DNA from: Gammaproteobacteria bacterium
GTDB taxonomy: Bacteria > Pseudomonadota > Gammaproteobacteria > Pseudomonadales > Azotimanducaceae
Length of the DNA stretch: 64,000 nt
Assembly (NCBI GenBank): GCA_021773565.1
Contig: JAJFJZ010000010.1
Location: 1 to 64,000, forward strand
Direction: 5' to 3'
In this document: positions 17,259 to 27,108 of the stretch, piece by piece
How positions within the stretch are numbered: position 1 is the first letter of the stretch
Layout: the number at the start of each line of letters is the position of its first letter
The notes under the pieces: model-generated
Seen by the model: only the letters and a program-made list of their open reading frames with translations
What the model was told of the DNA's origin: nothing
Databases searched by the model: none
Position numbers and translations under genes: made by a program

Positions 17259-18311
17259 ATGGCACACGCAGACATTCCAATTCTTGTTGTAGATGACGCA
17301 AAATTTTCCAGCGCCATAATCGCCAAAGCACTGCGGGCAGGTGGATTCAAAAACGTGCGATTTACCAACAATCCCCTGCAGGCACTACGTTCCATTGAGA
17401 AACAAGCTGCACAAATTCTTATTGCCGACTGGCTTATGCCAACTATGGACGGTCTTGAGTTGAGCCGCAGAGTTAAAAAACTGGATGAATCCGAAACACA
17501 TTTCACCTATGTTATTTTGCTTACTGCACGGGACGATACAGATTCCATGCACGACGCATTTGACGCAGGCGTTGATGATTTTTTAAACAAGGCCAATATA
17601 CGCACTCTATTGCTGGCACGCGTGATGGCTGCAGAACGCATTACCGTACGCGAAAATGAGCTACTGAGAACAAACAAAATTCTTAGAAAAAAGATTCGAG
17701 ACCTTACGACTACCGACGTTATGGATCCCGTCACCGGTCTGGGAAACCTGAAATTTACCTTAAGGCAACTTGAAAGCACTGCAAAACAGGCCGAATCACG
17801 CGGAGGAGCTGCCTGTTTATTACTGGTGGGAATCAGCAATCTCGAAGACATCCAAAAACAGCACGGTCAGCCTGTAATTGATGAGTTGATGACCGGTTTC
17901 AGCGCAAAGTTGCGACAGCTAATCCGCCCCCTGGATGTGCTCACCCGGCCAGAAGCCAATATGTTTGCAGTTACTATGCTGCAACCTGGTTTGGACAGCT
18001 TCAATTCAGCCAGTTTTCGCAGGGTTTTTGACAACCTGTATATGCAGTCTTTTAAAACCAGCGAAGGATTTATTCCGGTGGTTGTCGGTGTAAGCCTGAC
18101 TGCAGCAGACGCCACAACGGGCTTGCCAGATGCCAAAGTCTTTATGCGTTCGGCCTATGATACTCTGGTTCAATCCTACGAGACCGGGGTCATCTGCATG
18201 ACGCCCTACGATTCAAACGGCGCAGATACGGATGCCGCTGAGGAGAAACCCCAGGAAATAGAAGAGGAGCCAGGAGAGCAATCAGATTTGAATGGTTTGC
18301 AGGAAGAGTAA
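17259..18311 (+). CDS. Response regulator with degenerate GGDEF domain
   Basis: The 350-residue product has an N-terminal receiver domain with Asp12-Asp13, phospho-acceptor Asp57 in ADWLMPTMDG, Thr89 and Lys111. The C-terminal GGDEF-type domain is recognisable from TDVMDPVTGLGN, but the active-site loop reads RPEANMFA instead of GGDEF. It is therefore probably not a diguanylate cyclase, and the domain may bind nucleotide or a partner. The last 30 residues are highly acidic. It is monocistronic and divergent from yajQ across a 179-base spacer. Receiver function is firm and the output is inferred. Confidence 0.88.
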   Translation: MAHADIPILVVDDAKFSSAIIAKALRAGGFKNVRFTNNPLQALRSIEKQAAQILIADWLMPTMDGLELSRRVKKLDESETHFTYVILLTARDDTDSMHDAFDAGVDDFLNKANIRTLLLARVMAAERITVRENELLRTNKILRKKIRDLTTTDVMDPVTGLGNLKFTLRQLESTAKQAESRGGAACLLLVGISNLEDIQKQHGQPVIDELMTGFSAKLRQLIRPLDVLTRPEANMFAVTMLQPGLDSFNSASFRRVFDNLYMQSFKTSEGFIPVVVGVSLTAADATTGLPDAKVFMRSAYDTLVQSYETGVICMTPYDSNGADTDAAEEKPQEIEEEPGEQSDLNGLQEE

Positions 18312-18343
18312 GCCGACGCCTGATACCAAACCTGCTACAACGA

Positions 18344-20017
18344 TTACATCATTCCTTCACGAAAATCCTTTAATACCGCACACAAATAGGTTGTAAACCT
18401 CCCGGCTTCCGCACCATTGATAGCACGGTGGTCATAACTTAGTGAGACAGGAAGCATTTTACGCGGCACAAAGTTTTCTCCATCCCAAACCGGTTTAACC
18501 ACCAGACGCGAAACGCCCAGTATTGCCACTTCCGGCGCGTTCACTATGGGTGTGAAGCTGGTGCCACCAATGGGTCCCAGACTGGAGATAGTAAAACTCG
18601 CACCCTGCATTTCAGTAACTGACAACTTACCCAGACGCGCTTTTTCCGACAATTCAATCACCTCTTCGGCAATGCTCCAGATGCCCTTATCATCTACACC
18701 TTTCACTACCGGTACTACCAACCCCTCGGGCGTATCTACCGCCATTCCAATGTTGTAGTAGTTTTTAAGAATGTAATTTTCAGCGCTCTGGTCCAGGGAA
18801 GAATTAACCACGGGAAACTCTTTTAGCGCAAAACATGCGGCTTTGATAATAAATGCCAATGGCGTAAGTCGTATATTTCTCTTTTTAGCTTCAGCAGCCA
18901 TTCGCTTGCGAAAGTCTTCAAGGTCGGAAACGTCCGCTTCGTCATTTTGTGTAACATGGGGAACGTTTAGCCAACTGCGATGTAAATTTGCAGCACCGCG
19001 TTTTCGTATGCGACTCAGTGGTAATGTCTGGATGCTGCCAAATTTGGAAAAATCTACGGCAGGTATAGCAGGAATGCCAGACCCTGTGTCATGGCTTGCC
19101 TGGCCGCTTTTGCCTGCCAGGGCCGCCTTCACATATACATTTACATCATCTTTGGTAATACGCCCACCCGCTCCGGTACCATTCACGGCTGGCAAATTTA
19201 CGCCCATCTCGCGCGCCAGCTTTCTAACTGCAGGTCCTGCATACACGCTTTGCTTTTCTGCCGTTTGCAAGGAAGGATCTGCGGTTTGAATTTCAGCCTC
19301 AGGCGTTTTGGTCTTTTTCACCTCGGCATTGTTAACCGGTATTGGTGTTGGTTTTGCATGCTCTGCAGGCGCATCAACAGGCACATCATCCTGAATGACC
19401 GAAGAAGTGGATAGCACCGTTAACAGATCACTGCCTTCAACTACTTCATCGCCTTCTTTCACCAGAATTTTTTCTACCACACCGGCAAAAGGAGAAGGGA
19501 TTTCCATGCTGGCCTTCTCAGACTCTATGACTACCAACAAATCATCTTTAACAATAGCGTCGCCAGGTTTAACCAACAACTCGATAACTACCACCGCTTC
19601 GGAATCGCCGATATCCGGAACGCTTACCGTTTGTACGCTATTGCTTTCAGGTACTGATTCTTTTGCTTCAGGCTCACTTGCTTCCGGAGTGCTTGATTGC
19701 AAATTTTTAGCTTTTGGCTCTTCCGTTTCAGGTTCAGCAGGAAGTGCTTCTGCCACAATACCTGCATCCGACTTTGTCTCGGATGTTTCCAGAGTGACGA
19801 TGTCTGAACCAAAAGAAACATTATCTCCCAGCTTCACTGTGACGCTTGCTACTTTGCCGCTAAGAGGGCTGGGAATTTCCATCGAGGCCTTGTCGGATTC
19901 CACCACTACAAGAATGTCATCCACATCCACTTCGTCGCCCGCGTTAACGCAAACCTCAATTACTTCAACATCTTCCGCATCCCCAATATCTGGAACTGTT
20001 ATTTTCTGCGTGCTCAT
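18344..20017 (-). CDS. aceF: Pyruvate dehydrogenase E2, dihydrolipoamide acetyltransferase
   Basis: AceF transfers the acetyl group from E1-bound thiamine to CoA. The 557-residue product has two N-terminal lipoyl domains, each with a lipoylation site (DKA, Lys43; EKA, near residue 175). They are joined by Ala/Pro/Glu-rich linkers. A peripheral subunit-binding domain follows (AGPAVRKLAREMGVNL, about 262-300), then the catalytic domain ending in SYDHRAINGAEAGRF. The Asn in DHRAING replaces the Asp of E. coli DHRVIDG; as far as I recall Azotobacter E2 also has Asn, so this is not a defect. It follows aceE by 55 bases, and no lpd is adjacent. Confidence 0.97.
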   Translation of the reverse strand: MSTQKITVPDIGDAEDVEVIEVCVNAGDEVDVDDILVVVESDKASMEIPSPLSGKVASVTVKLGDNVSFGSDIVTLETSETKSDAGIVAEALPAEPETEEPKAKNLQSSTPEASEPEAKESVPESNSVQTVSVPDIGDSEAVVVIELLVKPGDAIVKDDLLVVIESEKASMEIPSPFAGVVEKILVKEGDEVVEGSDLLTVLSTSSVIQDDVPVDAPAEHAKPTPIPVNNAEVKKTKTPEAEIQTADPSLQTAEKQSVYAGPAVRKLAREMGVNLPAVNGTGAGGRITKDDVNVYVKAALAGKSGQASHDTGSGIPAIPAVDFSKFGSIQTLPLSRIRKRGAANLHRSWLNVPHVTQNDEADVSDLEDFRKRMAAEAKKRNIRLTPLAFIIKAACFALKEFPVVNSSLDQSAENYILKNYYNIGMAVDTPEGLVVPVVKGVDDKGIWSIAEEVIELSEKARLGKLSVTEMQGASFTISSLGPIGGTSFTPIVNAPEVAILGVSRLVVKPVWDGENFVPRKMLPVSLSYDHRAINGAEAGRFTTYLCAVLKDFREGMM

Positions 20018-20072
20018 ATACCAACTCCGATACTATGCTCTTGCAAATCAGTAACCATTGAAAAAGCAATCA

Positions 20073-22739
20073 TCATACCTTCCTGGGATTTGGTTTCTCT
20101 GCGTTCAACTTAAGAGTGCCGATTGCCTTTTGTACTACATCTGAGCCTATAACCTGTCGCTCCGCCAGCTCGCCAAGTGCTGCTATAGTTACAAAATTTT
20201 TGTCCACCTCAAAAAACTCCCGCAGCTTTTCACGTGTATCACTGCGTCCAAATCCGTCCGTTCCCAGTACTTTATAGGGCGCCTTGATAAAGCTGCGAAT
20301 CTGGTCGGCGTAAATTCGAATGTAATCTGTTGCGGCAATCACGGGTGTATCCGAATCATCCAGACATGTGCTCACATACGAATTTCGGGGTTTTTCTGCA
20401 GGGTGTAACATATTCCATCGCAACACATCATTACCTTCCCGGTAGAGTTCGTTAAAACTGGTGACACTCCACACTTCCGACGAAACACCATAGTCTTCGT
20501 ACAACAGTTCAGCCGCAGCCTGAACCTCCCTTAAAATTGTACCGCAACCTAACAGTTTTACACTTTTCTTTTGCTTTTTTCCCGTCTTCTGTAATAAATA
20601 CATGCCTTTTATAATTCCCTCTTCGCAGCCCTCGGGCATATCCGGGTGCACGTAATTTTCATTCATAAGAGTGAGATAAAAGAAAACGTTGTCTTGCTCC
20701 TTATACATTCTATGCATGCCGTGATGCAGAATTACGGCAACTTCATAAGAAAATGTTGGGTCGTAACTAATACAGTTGGGGATGGTTCCAGCCAGAACAT
20801 GACTATGGCCGTCCTGATGCTGCAGCCCTTCTCCGTTTAAGGTTGTTCTACCGGCCGTACCACCCAACAGAAAACCACGAGCCTGTATGTCGCCTGCCAA
20901 CCAGGCGAGGTCTCCCACACGCTGAAAACCGAACATCGAATAGTAAATGTAAAAAGGAATTAACGTATACTGGTGTGAAGAGTACGAGCTGGCGGCTGCA
21001 ATCCAGGCGGAAAAAGCACCAGCTTCATTAATCCCTTCCTCCAGCACCTGACCATCCCTGGATTCCTTGTAGGCGGCTATCTCCCCGGAATCTTCCGGCG
21101 TGTACAACTGTCCCTGGGAGGAATAAATTCCCAACTGTTTGAACATACCTTCCATGCCAAAAGTTCGCGCTTCATCTGGAACAATCGGAACTATGCGTGT
21201 CCCGATAGACTTATCTCTGGCCAATCCAGCCAACATTCGTACGAAGGCCATTGTGGTAGAGATTCTGCGCTTACCTGTGCCTTTGAGCTGAGCAGAAAAA
21301 ATATCCAGGCCCGGTATTTCCAGAGGCACTGCATCTACCATGCGCTGTGGAATTGGTCCTCCCAAAGATTCCCTGCGCTTGCGCATATATACCATTTCGG
21401 GACTGTCTGCGGCCGGTCTATAAAATGGAACCGATTCAACCTGTTTGTCACTGAGAGGAATAGCGAAGCGATCCCGAAAGGTTTTGAGGCTTTCCAATTT
21501 CAGTTTCTTTAACTGGTGGGTATCGTTCTCAGCCTCTCCACCTTCGCCAAGTCCATAACCCTTAACCGTTTTGGCAAGTATAACGGTAGGCTCTCCGGTA
21601 TGGTTCACGGCACGATGGTAGGCGGCATACATTTTGAACGGGTCGTGTCCCCCTCTGTTAAGTCGCATGATATCGTCATCCGACAAGTCCTCAACCATCT
21701 TCAGGAGCTCGGGATATTTCCCGAAAAAATGTTCCCGCGTGTATGCCCCGCCCTTGGCTTTGTAGTTCTGGTATTCACCATCAACCGTTTCATTCATGCG
21801 TTGTTGCAACAAACCGGATTTGTCCTTGGCTAGCAATGGATCCCAGTGACGACCCCAAACCACCTTGATTACGTTCCAGCCCGCACCACGGAAATTGCCT
21901 TCCAGTTCCTGGATTATCTTTCCATTACCACGAACCGGCCCATCTAGCCGCTGCAAATTGCAGTTCACAACAAATATCAGATTATCCAGGTTTTCTCTGC
22001 CTGCCAAACCCAGCGCACCCAACGACTCAGGCTCATCGCACTCGCCATCACCCAGAAAGGCATACACTTTTCGACCGTTCATAGGCACCAGACCCCGACT
22101 GTCGAGGTATTTCATAATATGCGCCTGATAAATAGCCTGAAGCGGTCCAAGACCCATAGACACGGTTGGAAATTGCCAGTAATCAGGCATCAACCACGGA
22201 TGCGGATAGGAAGTCAGTCCCTCACCATCTACGTCCCGACGGAAATTGATCATCTGTTTTTCGTCAAAACGACCTTCGAGAAAACTTCTGGCATACACAC
22301 CGGGAGCAACATGGCCCTGGAAGTAAATCAGGTCTCCGGCATTTTCTCTCGACGCCCCCTTAAAAAAATAGTTAAAGCCCACATCATAAAGCGTCGCGGA
22401 AGAAGAAAAACTGGAAATATGCCCACCCAAATCACCTTCTGTCTGGTTCGCTCTCATGACCATTGCGAGTGCATTCCAGCGTATCAGCGAGCGTATGCGA
22501 CGCTCCATGAACAGATCACCGGGCATAATCGCTTCATCGGTTATAGGTATGGTATTTCGATAGGGCGTCGTGATCGTGTAAGGCAAGCGTGCGCCGGTGC
22601 GAGTGAGCCGTGAAGACAATCGCTCCAGCAAAAAATTGGCACGCTCTATTCCGTCCAGCTCGAGAACATTTTCCAGTGAGTCGAGCCATTCCAAAGTTTC
22701 ATCAGGATTATGATCGGCTGTTTTCGTTTTATCTGACAA
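20073..22739 (-). CDS. aceE: Pyruvate dehydrogenase E1, homodimeric type
   Basis: AceE decarboxylates pyruvate and acetylates the lipoyl group of AceF. The 888-residue product is the homodimeric E1 seen in Gammaproteobacteria. The thiamine diphosphate motif GDGECDEPES is followed by NLIFVVNCNLQRLDGPVRGN, and the downstream FGMEGMFKQ and GAFSAWIAAA regions are typical. The start is a TTG with a good ribosome-binding site (AAGGA) 7 bases upstream; the product begins MSDKTKTADH. It is the first gene of aceE-aceF, and the flanking ampD gene is on the same strand upstream. Confidence 0.97.
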   Translation of the reverse strand: MSDKTKTADHNPDETLEWLDSLENVLELDGIERANFLLERLSSRLTRTGARLPYTITTPYRNTIPITDEAIMPGDLFMERRIRSLIRWNALAMVMRANQTEGDLGGHISSFSSSATLYDVGFNYFFKGASRENAGDLIYFQGHVAPGVYARSFLEGRFDEKQMINFRRDVDGEGLTSYPHPWLMPDYWQFPTVSMGLGPLQAIYQAHIMKYLDSRGLVPMNGRKVYAFLGDGECDEPESLGALGLAGRENLDNLIFVVNCNLQRLDGPVRGNGKIIQELEGNFRGAGWNVIKVVWGRHWDPLLAKDKSGLLQQRMNETVDGEYQNYKAKGGAYTREHFFGKYPELLKMVEDLSDDDIMRLNRGGHDPFKMYAAYHRAVNHTGEPTVILAKTVKGYGLGEGGEAENDTHQLKKLKLESLKTFRDRFAIPLSDKQVESVPFYRPAADSPEMVYMRKRRESLGGPIPQRMVDAVPLEIPGLDIFSAQLKGTGKRRISTTMAFVRMLAGLARDKSIGTRIVPIVPDEARTFGMEGMFKQLGIYSSQGQLYTPEDSGEIAAYKESRDGQVLEEGINEAGAFSAWIAAASSYSSHQYTLIPFYIYYSMFGFQRVGDLAWLAGDIQARGFLLGGTAGRTTLNGEGLQHQDGHSHVLAGTIPNCISYDPTFSYEVAVILHHGMHRMYKEQDNVFFYLTLMNENYVHPDMPEGCEEGIIKGMYLLQKTGKKQKKSVKLLGCGTILREVQAAAELLYEDYGVSSEVWSVTSFNELYREGNDVLRWNMLHPAEKPRNSYVSTCLDDSDTPVIAATDYIRIYADQIRSFIKAPYKVLGTDGFGRSDTREKLREFFEVDKNFVTIAALGELAERQVIGSDVVQKAIGTLKLNAEKPNPRKV

Positions 22740-22826
22740 CTGGTGTTCCTTGTTTTACGTGATCGTTGTACTCACCCGAATTCTACAGTTTCGCAAAGGG
22801 CCGGATATCATATCACAGGCGAATTA

Positions 22827-23438
22827 CTACCCCACAAGTTCAATTTCTGAATACAAACGCCGCCAGTCAAAGCTTGCCCCGGGATCGCTTTTTCGTCCGG
22901 GCGCAATTTCCTGATGACCTACGATATGTGATGCACACAAGCGGGGATAATGGCATAACAGAACACGAACCACCGCGCCCAGCACCCTGTATTGTATTTC
23001 CTCATAAGCTCGCGTATCGGTGCCCTGCAACTCTATTCCTATTGAATAATCGTTACAGAAAGCGCGGCCCGACCAACTGCTAATACCTGCGTGCCATGCG
23101 CGTTTATTAAAGGGCACATACTGCCGGATATTTCCATCCCGGCCTATTAGGAGGTGAGATGAAACATGCAGATTTTCCAGATCAGAAAAACTTTCGTGCG
23201 CCGAACAATCAAGCCTGTTACAAAAGAGTGCATCTATGTAGTCCAGGCGATCATCTCCCGAGGGCAGGCTAATGTTATGGATCACCAGTAAAGAAATATC
23301 CGCGGGATCAGATCTCAGGTCACAATTCTGCGAGTATCTTTGTTCTGCTACGTTTAACTCATGTTCATTGTTAACGTACAATGTTCCTGTTCCTTTTCTC
23401 AGCAAAACCGGACCGTGATTATAACCACCAGATGCCAA
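22827..23438 (-). CDS. ampD: 1,6-anhydro-N-acetylmuramyl-L-alanine amidase
   Basis: AmpD is a cytosolic zinc amidase that removes the peptide from anhydro-muropeptides imported by AmpG. Zinc-binding and catalytic segments are visible: LVIHNISLP, HAGISSWSGR, IGIELQG and GHQEIAPGRKSDPG. No ATG or GTG precedes the conserved core. TTG at 23438 gives 203 residues but overlaps the divergent nadC start. TTG at 23381 follows an AAGGA-like site and gives 184 residues, closer to the E. coli length of 183, so it may be the real start. The position next to nadC is conserved in E. coli and Pseudomonas. Confidence 0.93.
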   Translation of the reverse strand: MASGGYNHGPVLLRKGTGTLYVNNEHELNVAEQRYSQNCDLRSDPADISLLVIHNISLPSGDDRLDYIDALFCNRLDCSAHESFSDLENLHVSSHLLIGRDGNIRQYVPFNKRAWHAGISSWSGRAFCNDYSIGIELQGTDTRAYEEIQYRVLGAVVRVLLCHYPRLCASHIVGHQEIAPGRKSDPGASFDWRRLYSEIELVG

Positions 23439-24313
23439 ACCAAACTACACAACTCGCCTCCATCATCAAAAAAAATGTCTCCGCTGCTTTAGATGAAGAT
23501 CTGATACCTCCGATCGCGGAGCCGACGAGCACCAATAACCTTCCCAGCGGGGATATCACGGCGGAACTCATTCCAGCAAACACGGTCGCAAGCGCCTCGG
23601 TAATATCCAGGGAACCTGCAATATTTTGCGGAAAGGCATGGGCGGATGAAACCGTCAGGCAGGTTGATGCCAATCTGGAAATTACCTGGGAGGTGGAAGA
23701 TGGCGATCCGATCAGGTTGAACCAGACTCTGCTTGGAATTCGGGGTAGCGCCAGAAGCATCCTGACTTTAGAGCGCACCTTGCTAAATTTTCTGCAGGTG
23801 TTATCCGGCACTGCAACCCGAAGCGCATATTACGCTGCACTCATTAAACACACATCTGCAATAGTACTGGATACGCGCAAAACCATTCCCGGTCTGCGTC
23901 ATGCACAGAAATATGCTGTGAAATGTGGCGGGGCCCACAATCATCGCATGGGCTTGTATGACGCCTTTCTGATTAAGGAAAATCACATTCAGGCCGCAGG
24001 TGGAATTACTTCCGTGCTCGCCGCGGCAAAATCCAGACACCCCGGTTTACCCATCGAAATAGAAGTGGAAAAAATTGAGCAACTTGTCACAGCAATTGAA
24101 GCCGGTGTTGATATCGTAATGTTGGACAACTTCTCAATTTCTGCGATGAAAGAAGCTGTAATCCTGAATAAGGGTCGTGTAAAACTCGAAGCATCAGGAG
24201 GCATAAATCAGGACAGCCTGATCGAAGTCGCGGAAACGGGTGTTGATTATGTTTCTATTGGAGAACTTACAAAAAACATCACGCCTGTAGATTTGTCCCT
24301 GCTCTTCGATTAG
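23432..24313 (+). CDS. nadC: Quinolinate phosphoribosyltransferase
   Basis: NadC converts quinolinate and PRPP to nicotinate mononucleotide in de novo NAD synthesis. The 293-residue product has the type II PRTase features: LDTRKTIPGLRHAQKYAV, GGAHNHRMGLYDAFLIKENH, EIEVE and LEASGGI. ATG at 23432 is chosen, and it faces the ampD start. Ancestral order nadC then pilin genes is kept, but two putative pilin-modification genes lie between nadC and the tRNA-Thr. Confidence 0.97.
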   Translation: MPNQTTQLASIIKKNVSAALDEDLIPPIAEPTSTNNLPSGDITAELIPANTVASASVISREPAIFCGKAWADETVRQVDANLEITWEVEDGDPIRLNQTLLGIRGSARSILTLERTLLNFLQVLSGTATRSAYYAALIKHTSAIVLDTRKTIPGLRHAQKYAVKCGGAHNHRMGLYDAFLIKENHIQAAGGITSVLAAAKSRHPGLPIEIEVEKIEQLVTAIEAGVDIVMLDNFSISAMKEAVILNKGRVKLEASGGINQDSLIEVAETGVDYVSIGELTKNITPVDLSLLFD

Positions 24314-24379
24314 AGCTCAATTTGGGTGTCGCTTGCAAAGCGGCAAGAGTTTCAGTCTATACTTGATGGACACGCTGTT

Positions 24380-25111
24380 ATGACAAAACTTCGTGCATTT
24401 GCTATTCATTTCGGAATCAGCTTCCTAATATTTATTGGCCTGACTTATCTCGTAGTCGCTATTTGGTATCCCGGTTTTTTCTTTGAGTCTGACGGTGGAT
24501 GGGAAGGCATGCGTATCATCGTGGGTGTTGATCTCGTACTTGGTCCACTCCTAACGCTGATTGTCTACAAACACGGAAAGCCAGGCTTGCGTTTTGACCT
24601 TAGTCTGATAGGACTCGTACAAACTGTTTGTCTGATACTTGGTACCTGGGTAGTTTATTCAGAACGACCTATAGCAATGGTGTATGTAGATGGCCATTTT
24701 TACTCCATGAACGCCAAGGCATTTAGCGATGCTGATACCCCCCTGCCGGACCTGGACATTTTTCCGGGGGCATACCCAAAATGGGTAGAAGTGGAATTAC
24801 CTGAAGATACAGAGCAATCCGATGAAATTCGCTCCGATCTGTTTAGAGCTGCCAAACCCATGCGCACTGCAACGCAGTATTACAAGGCGTTTACGGCAGG
24901 CGATGCGTTTTTGCAGGACCATGCAGACATCCGGGAAATCGAACATCGGGATAAGAATACGAAGCTGTTGCCCACCTGGCTTGAGAAACACAAAGGCGAT
25001 AAGCAGGATTTTCTATTCTATCCCTTTGGGGCGAGGTACCAGTATGTCTATTTGGGGTTTGACACCAGTGGCAAAAAAATTGGTGTGCTGAAAGTTCAGG
25101 GACCGGTGTAA
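24380..25111 (+). CDS. TfpX/TfpZ-like type IV pilin accessory protein
   Basis: The 243-residue product starts MTKLRAFAIHFGISFLIF, has several membrane segments in the first 110 residues with WYPGFFF, GGWEGMRI and VDLVLGPLLTLIV, and then a periplasmic polar domain. This is the pattern of the TfpX/TfpZ proteins found beside pilA in some Pseudomonas aeruginosa strains, where they affect pilin stability and assembly. ATG at 24380 matches the family N-terminus. The stop is one base away from that of the convergent ligase-like gene. Identification rests on pattern memory and is fairly strong; the mechanism is not established. Confidence 0.82.
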   Translation: MTKLRAFAIHFGISFLIFIGLTYLVVAIWYPGFFFESDGGWEGMRIIVGVDLVLGPLLTLIVYKHGKPGLRFDLSLIGLVQTVCLILGTWVVYSERPIAMVYVDGHFYSMNAKAFSDADTPLPDLDIFPGAYPKWVEVELPEDTEQSDEIRSDLFRAAKPMRTATQYYKAFTAGDAFLQDHADIREIEHRDKNTKLLPTWLEKHKGDKQDFLFYPFGARYQYVYLGFDTSGKKIGVLKVQGPV

Positions 25112-25112
25112 A

Positions 25113-27104
25113 TTAGTTCGCTTGCAAGCGACTCAACAGGCTGTCTCGCAACAGAGTTATTTCGTTAACATTGGCCGGGTCGTTTAATGTGGCATCCTGC
25201 AACAGGATATCCAGGTACCGTTCCAGGGTGTCGATATCCCTGCGCCCTAACAGCTCAAACCAAGGAGCAATCCGCAGCTTAAGCAGTTCAACACCCCGCT
25301 CAGGAACCCCCAGGGCGGCGTACAAGGCCATCAGATAATCGATCGCCGGTATATTGACGGGATCCAGCTCGAGGGCCTTCATCAACAGGGCTTCCATCTG
25401 GTATACGGGCTGGGACTCTTGATATACAGTCCGGAAGTTGTCCATGTGCCTTGTCATCTCAAGATATACTGCCGGATTGAGGGGATCCCTGATTTGTGCC
25501 TCGGTCAGTTTTTTATAGGCTGCCTGGCGTTTATCATCGTTGCCTGGTTCCAGAACTGCGAAACGATTTAGCAGTGTGGCTTCACCCAGATAGGGTAGCC
25601 CCCTGTTGTCGTTCATTTTTTGTGCAAAACGTGAAAATTCCAGGGTGCGTTGTTCACTGGTTCTTATATCGCTTACCCAGGGAACGCCTTTTTGTCCAAT
25701 AAATACACCCAGTATGCTGACATCCAGCAACAAAAACAGCCAGGCACATAGGCCAAACAACAGGCCACCCCAATAGAGTACAACGGAGGCCTGCCCAATC
25801 TGCTCGACATTAGCCTTTGCGATGTCAGACTCTGCTGCGTTTATTTGCGGTTTTAGCGGAGCGGCTTTCAACAAAAACGCACTGGCTATTCCCATCATAA
25901 TCATCAGGGGCAAGCTATAGAAAACAAAATTGATAAGTGCATGTCCCGAAGCAGCACCTAATGCCATACCGTATCCTAATCTGGTCAGGTCCTGCCGGGT
26001 AGTTTCCCGCCGTAAAAGTGCCAGGCAGGTAACTCCAACCGATACAACAAACACCAGCAGACATAACAACAGGGAAGGGCCGCCCTCTATAAGAACCTGA
26101 ACGTAATCATTGTGTACAAACAATCCCTGGGTGCCCTGCTCCTCCAGAATGCGGTAGGAGGGATACAGCATCCCAAAGCCCAGTAGCCCGGTACCAAGCC
26201 ACGGATAGTCTGAATACATCTGCATTGCCGACTTGATTAACAACAAACGAATATCCAGGCCTGCTGCCACGCTGTCCTGGCCGGTGCCATCACTGATAAC
26301 TGCAGGTCCGAGATCGCCCACCAGAACAAGGGCCAATAACCACAAAACTGCGTGCGGCAACAGGTCTTTCAGGCTTATACGACGGGTAAGCACCAGATAC
26401 AGCCATACTACAAATGCGGCTCCGGAAAGGTATACCCCCATACGCGACTGTGTAGCAAACAGAGCGCACAACAGGCTTATGCTGATGAGATAACCGGCGA
26501 TTCGTTTGAGTCGGGAATTGGCAAATATACTTGCCGTATCAAGCAACATGAAATGCACTAACGGCATCCACACCAGATACATCAGGCTGGCAAAATTATT
26601 CGGATCAATTAAGGGAAGATGTGCGCGTTCCCCAAAAAAGAAGAAACGAATATCAGAGTACACGCCCAGAAGCGTTACCAGAGCCAATATTGTGAACTGT
26701 AATATCGCTGCCCCACCAAGTTGCTCTCGAATATTCACACAAATAATAAAAGTAAGCGGCATGGCAACAAAAATCCAGCTTACCGGAAAGCTTGTATCAC
26801 GGCTGATACTAAAACGATAGAGAATGCAAACCAGTAATATACTGGCAACACCCAGCAGCGTAGCCTTTGGATTCGCCTTGAAACTGTTGGCAAAACTGTC
26901 GACACCTGAAGCTGCATAGGAGGCCAATAACAAACCACAACTTGTCATCAGCACAACGAGATTTGCACCGGCACCGGTAAAAAAAGGCGCACAGATTAAT
27001 GCACCTACCAACAATACCATGCAGCTGATTAATTTCGCGTTTGGGGATGAAGCACGCTGCAAAAATAGGCCTTTTATAATTGTTACAATACCCAAGCACC
27101 GCAA
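25113..27104 (-). CDS. Wzy_C-family O-antigen ligase / pilin O-oligosaccharyltransferase-like protein
   Basis: A large inner-membrane protein, up to 663 residues with about 12 membrane segments. The Wzy_C-type catalytic loop contains LFVHNDYVQVLIEGGP, and the preceding segment has ATQSRMGVYLSG. The C-terminal 180 residues are soluble and helical, TPR-like. Proteins of this build are WaaL O-antigen ligases or PglL/TfpO O-oligosaccharyltransferases; pilin genes and TfpX nearby favour pilin glycosylation. The frame opens with TTG at 27104, only 4 bases from the tRNA; ATG at 27020 (635 residues), just within the first membrane segment, is an alternative. Confidence 0.82.
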   Translation of the reverse strand: MRCLGIVTIIKGLFLQRASSPNAKLISCMVLLVGALICAPFFTGAGANLVVLMTSCGLLLASYAASGVDSFANSFKANPKATLLGVASILLVCILYRFSISRDTSFPVSWIFVAMPLTFIICVNIREQLGGAAILQFTILALVTLLGVYSDIRFFFFGERAHLPLIDPNNFASLMYLVWMPLVHFMLLDTASIFANSRLKRIAGYLISISLLCALFATQSRMGVYLSGAAFVVWLYLVLTRRISLKDLLPHAVLWLLALVLVGDLGPAVISDGTGQDSVAAGLDIRLLLIKSAMQMYSDYPWLGTGLLGFGMLYPSYRILEEQGTQGLFVHNDYVQVLIEGGPSLLLCLLVFVVSVGVTCLALLRRETTRQDLTRLGYGMALGAASGHALINFVFYSLPLMIMMGIASAFLLKAAPLKPQINAAESDIAKANVEQIGQASVVLYWGGLLFGLCAWLFLLLDVSILGVFIGQKGVPWVSDIRTSEQRTLEFSRFAQKMNDNRGLPYLGEATLLNRFAVLEPGNDDKRQAAYKKLTEAQIRDPLNPAVYLEMTRHMDNFRTVYQESQPVYQMEALLMKALELDPVNIPAIDYLMALYAALGVPERGVELLKLRIAPWFELLGRRDIDTLERYLDILLQDATLNDPANVNEITLLRDSLLSRLQAN

Positions 27105-27108
27105 AATA

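Noticed and set aside
18344-20017. Loss of the catalytic Asp in the AceF active-site motif (DHRAING)
   Set aside because: Asn at this place is, as far as I recall, normal in Azotobacter/Pseudomonas-type E2, so it is not evidence of inactivity.
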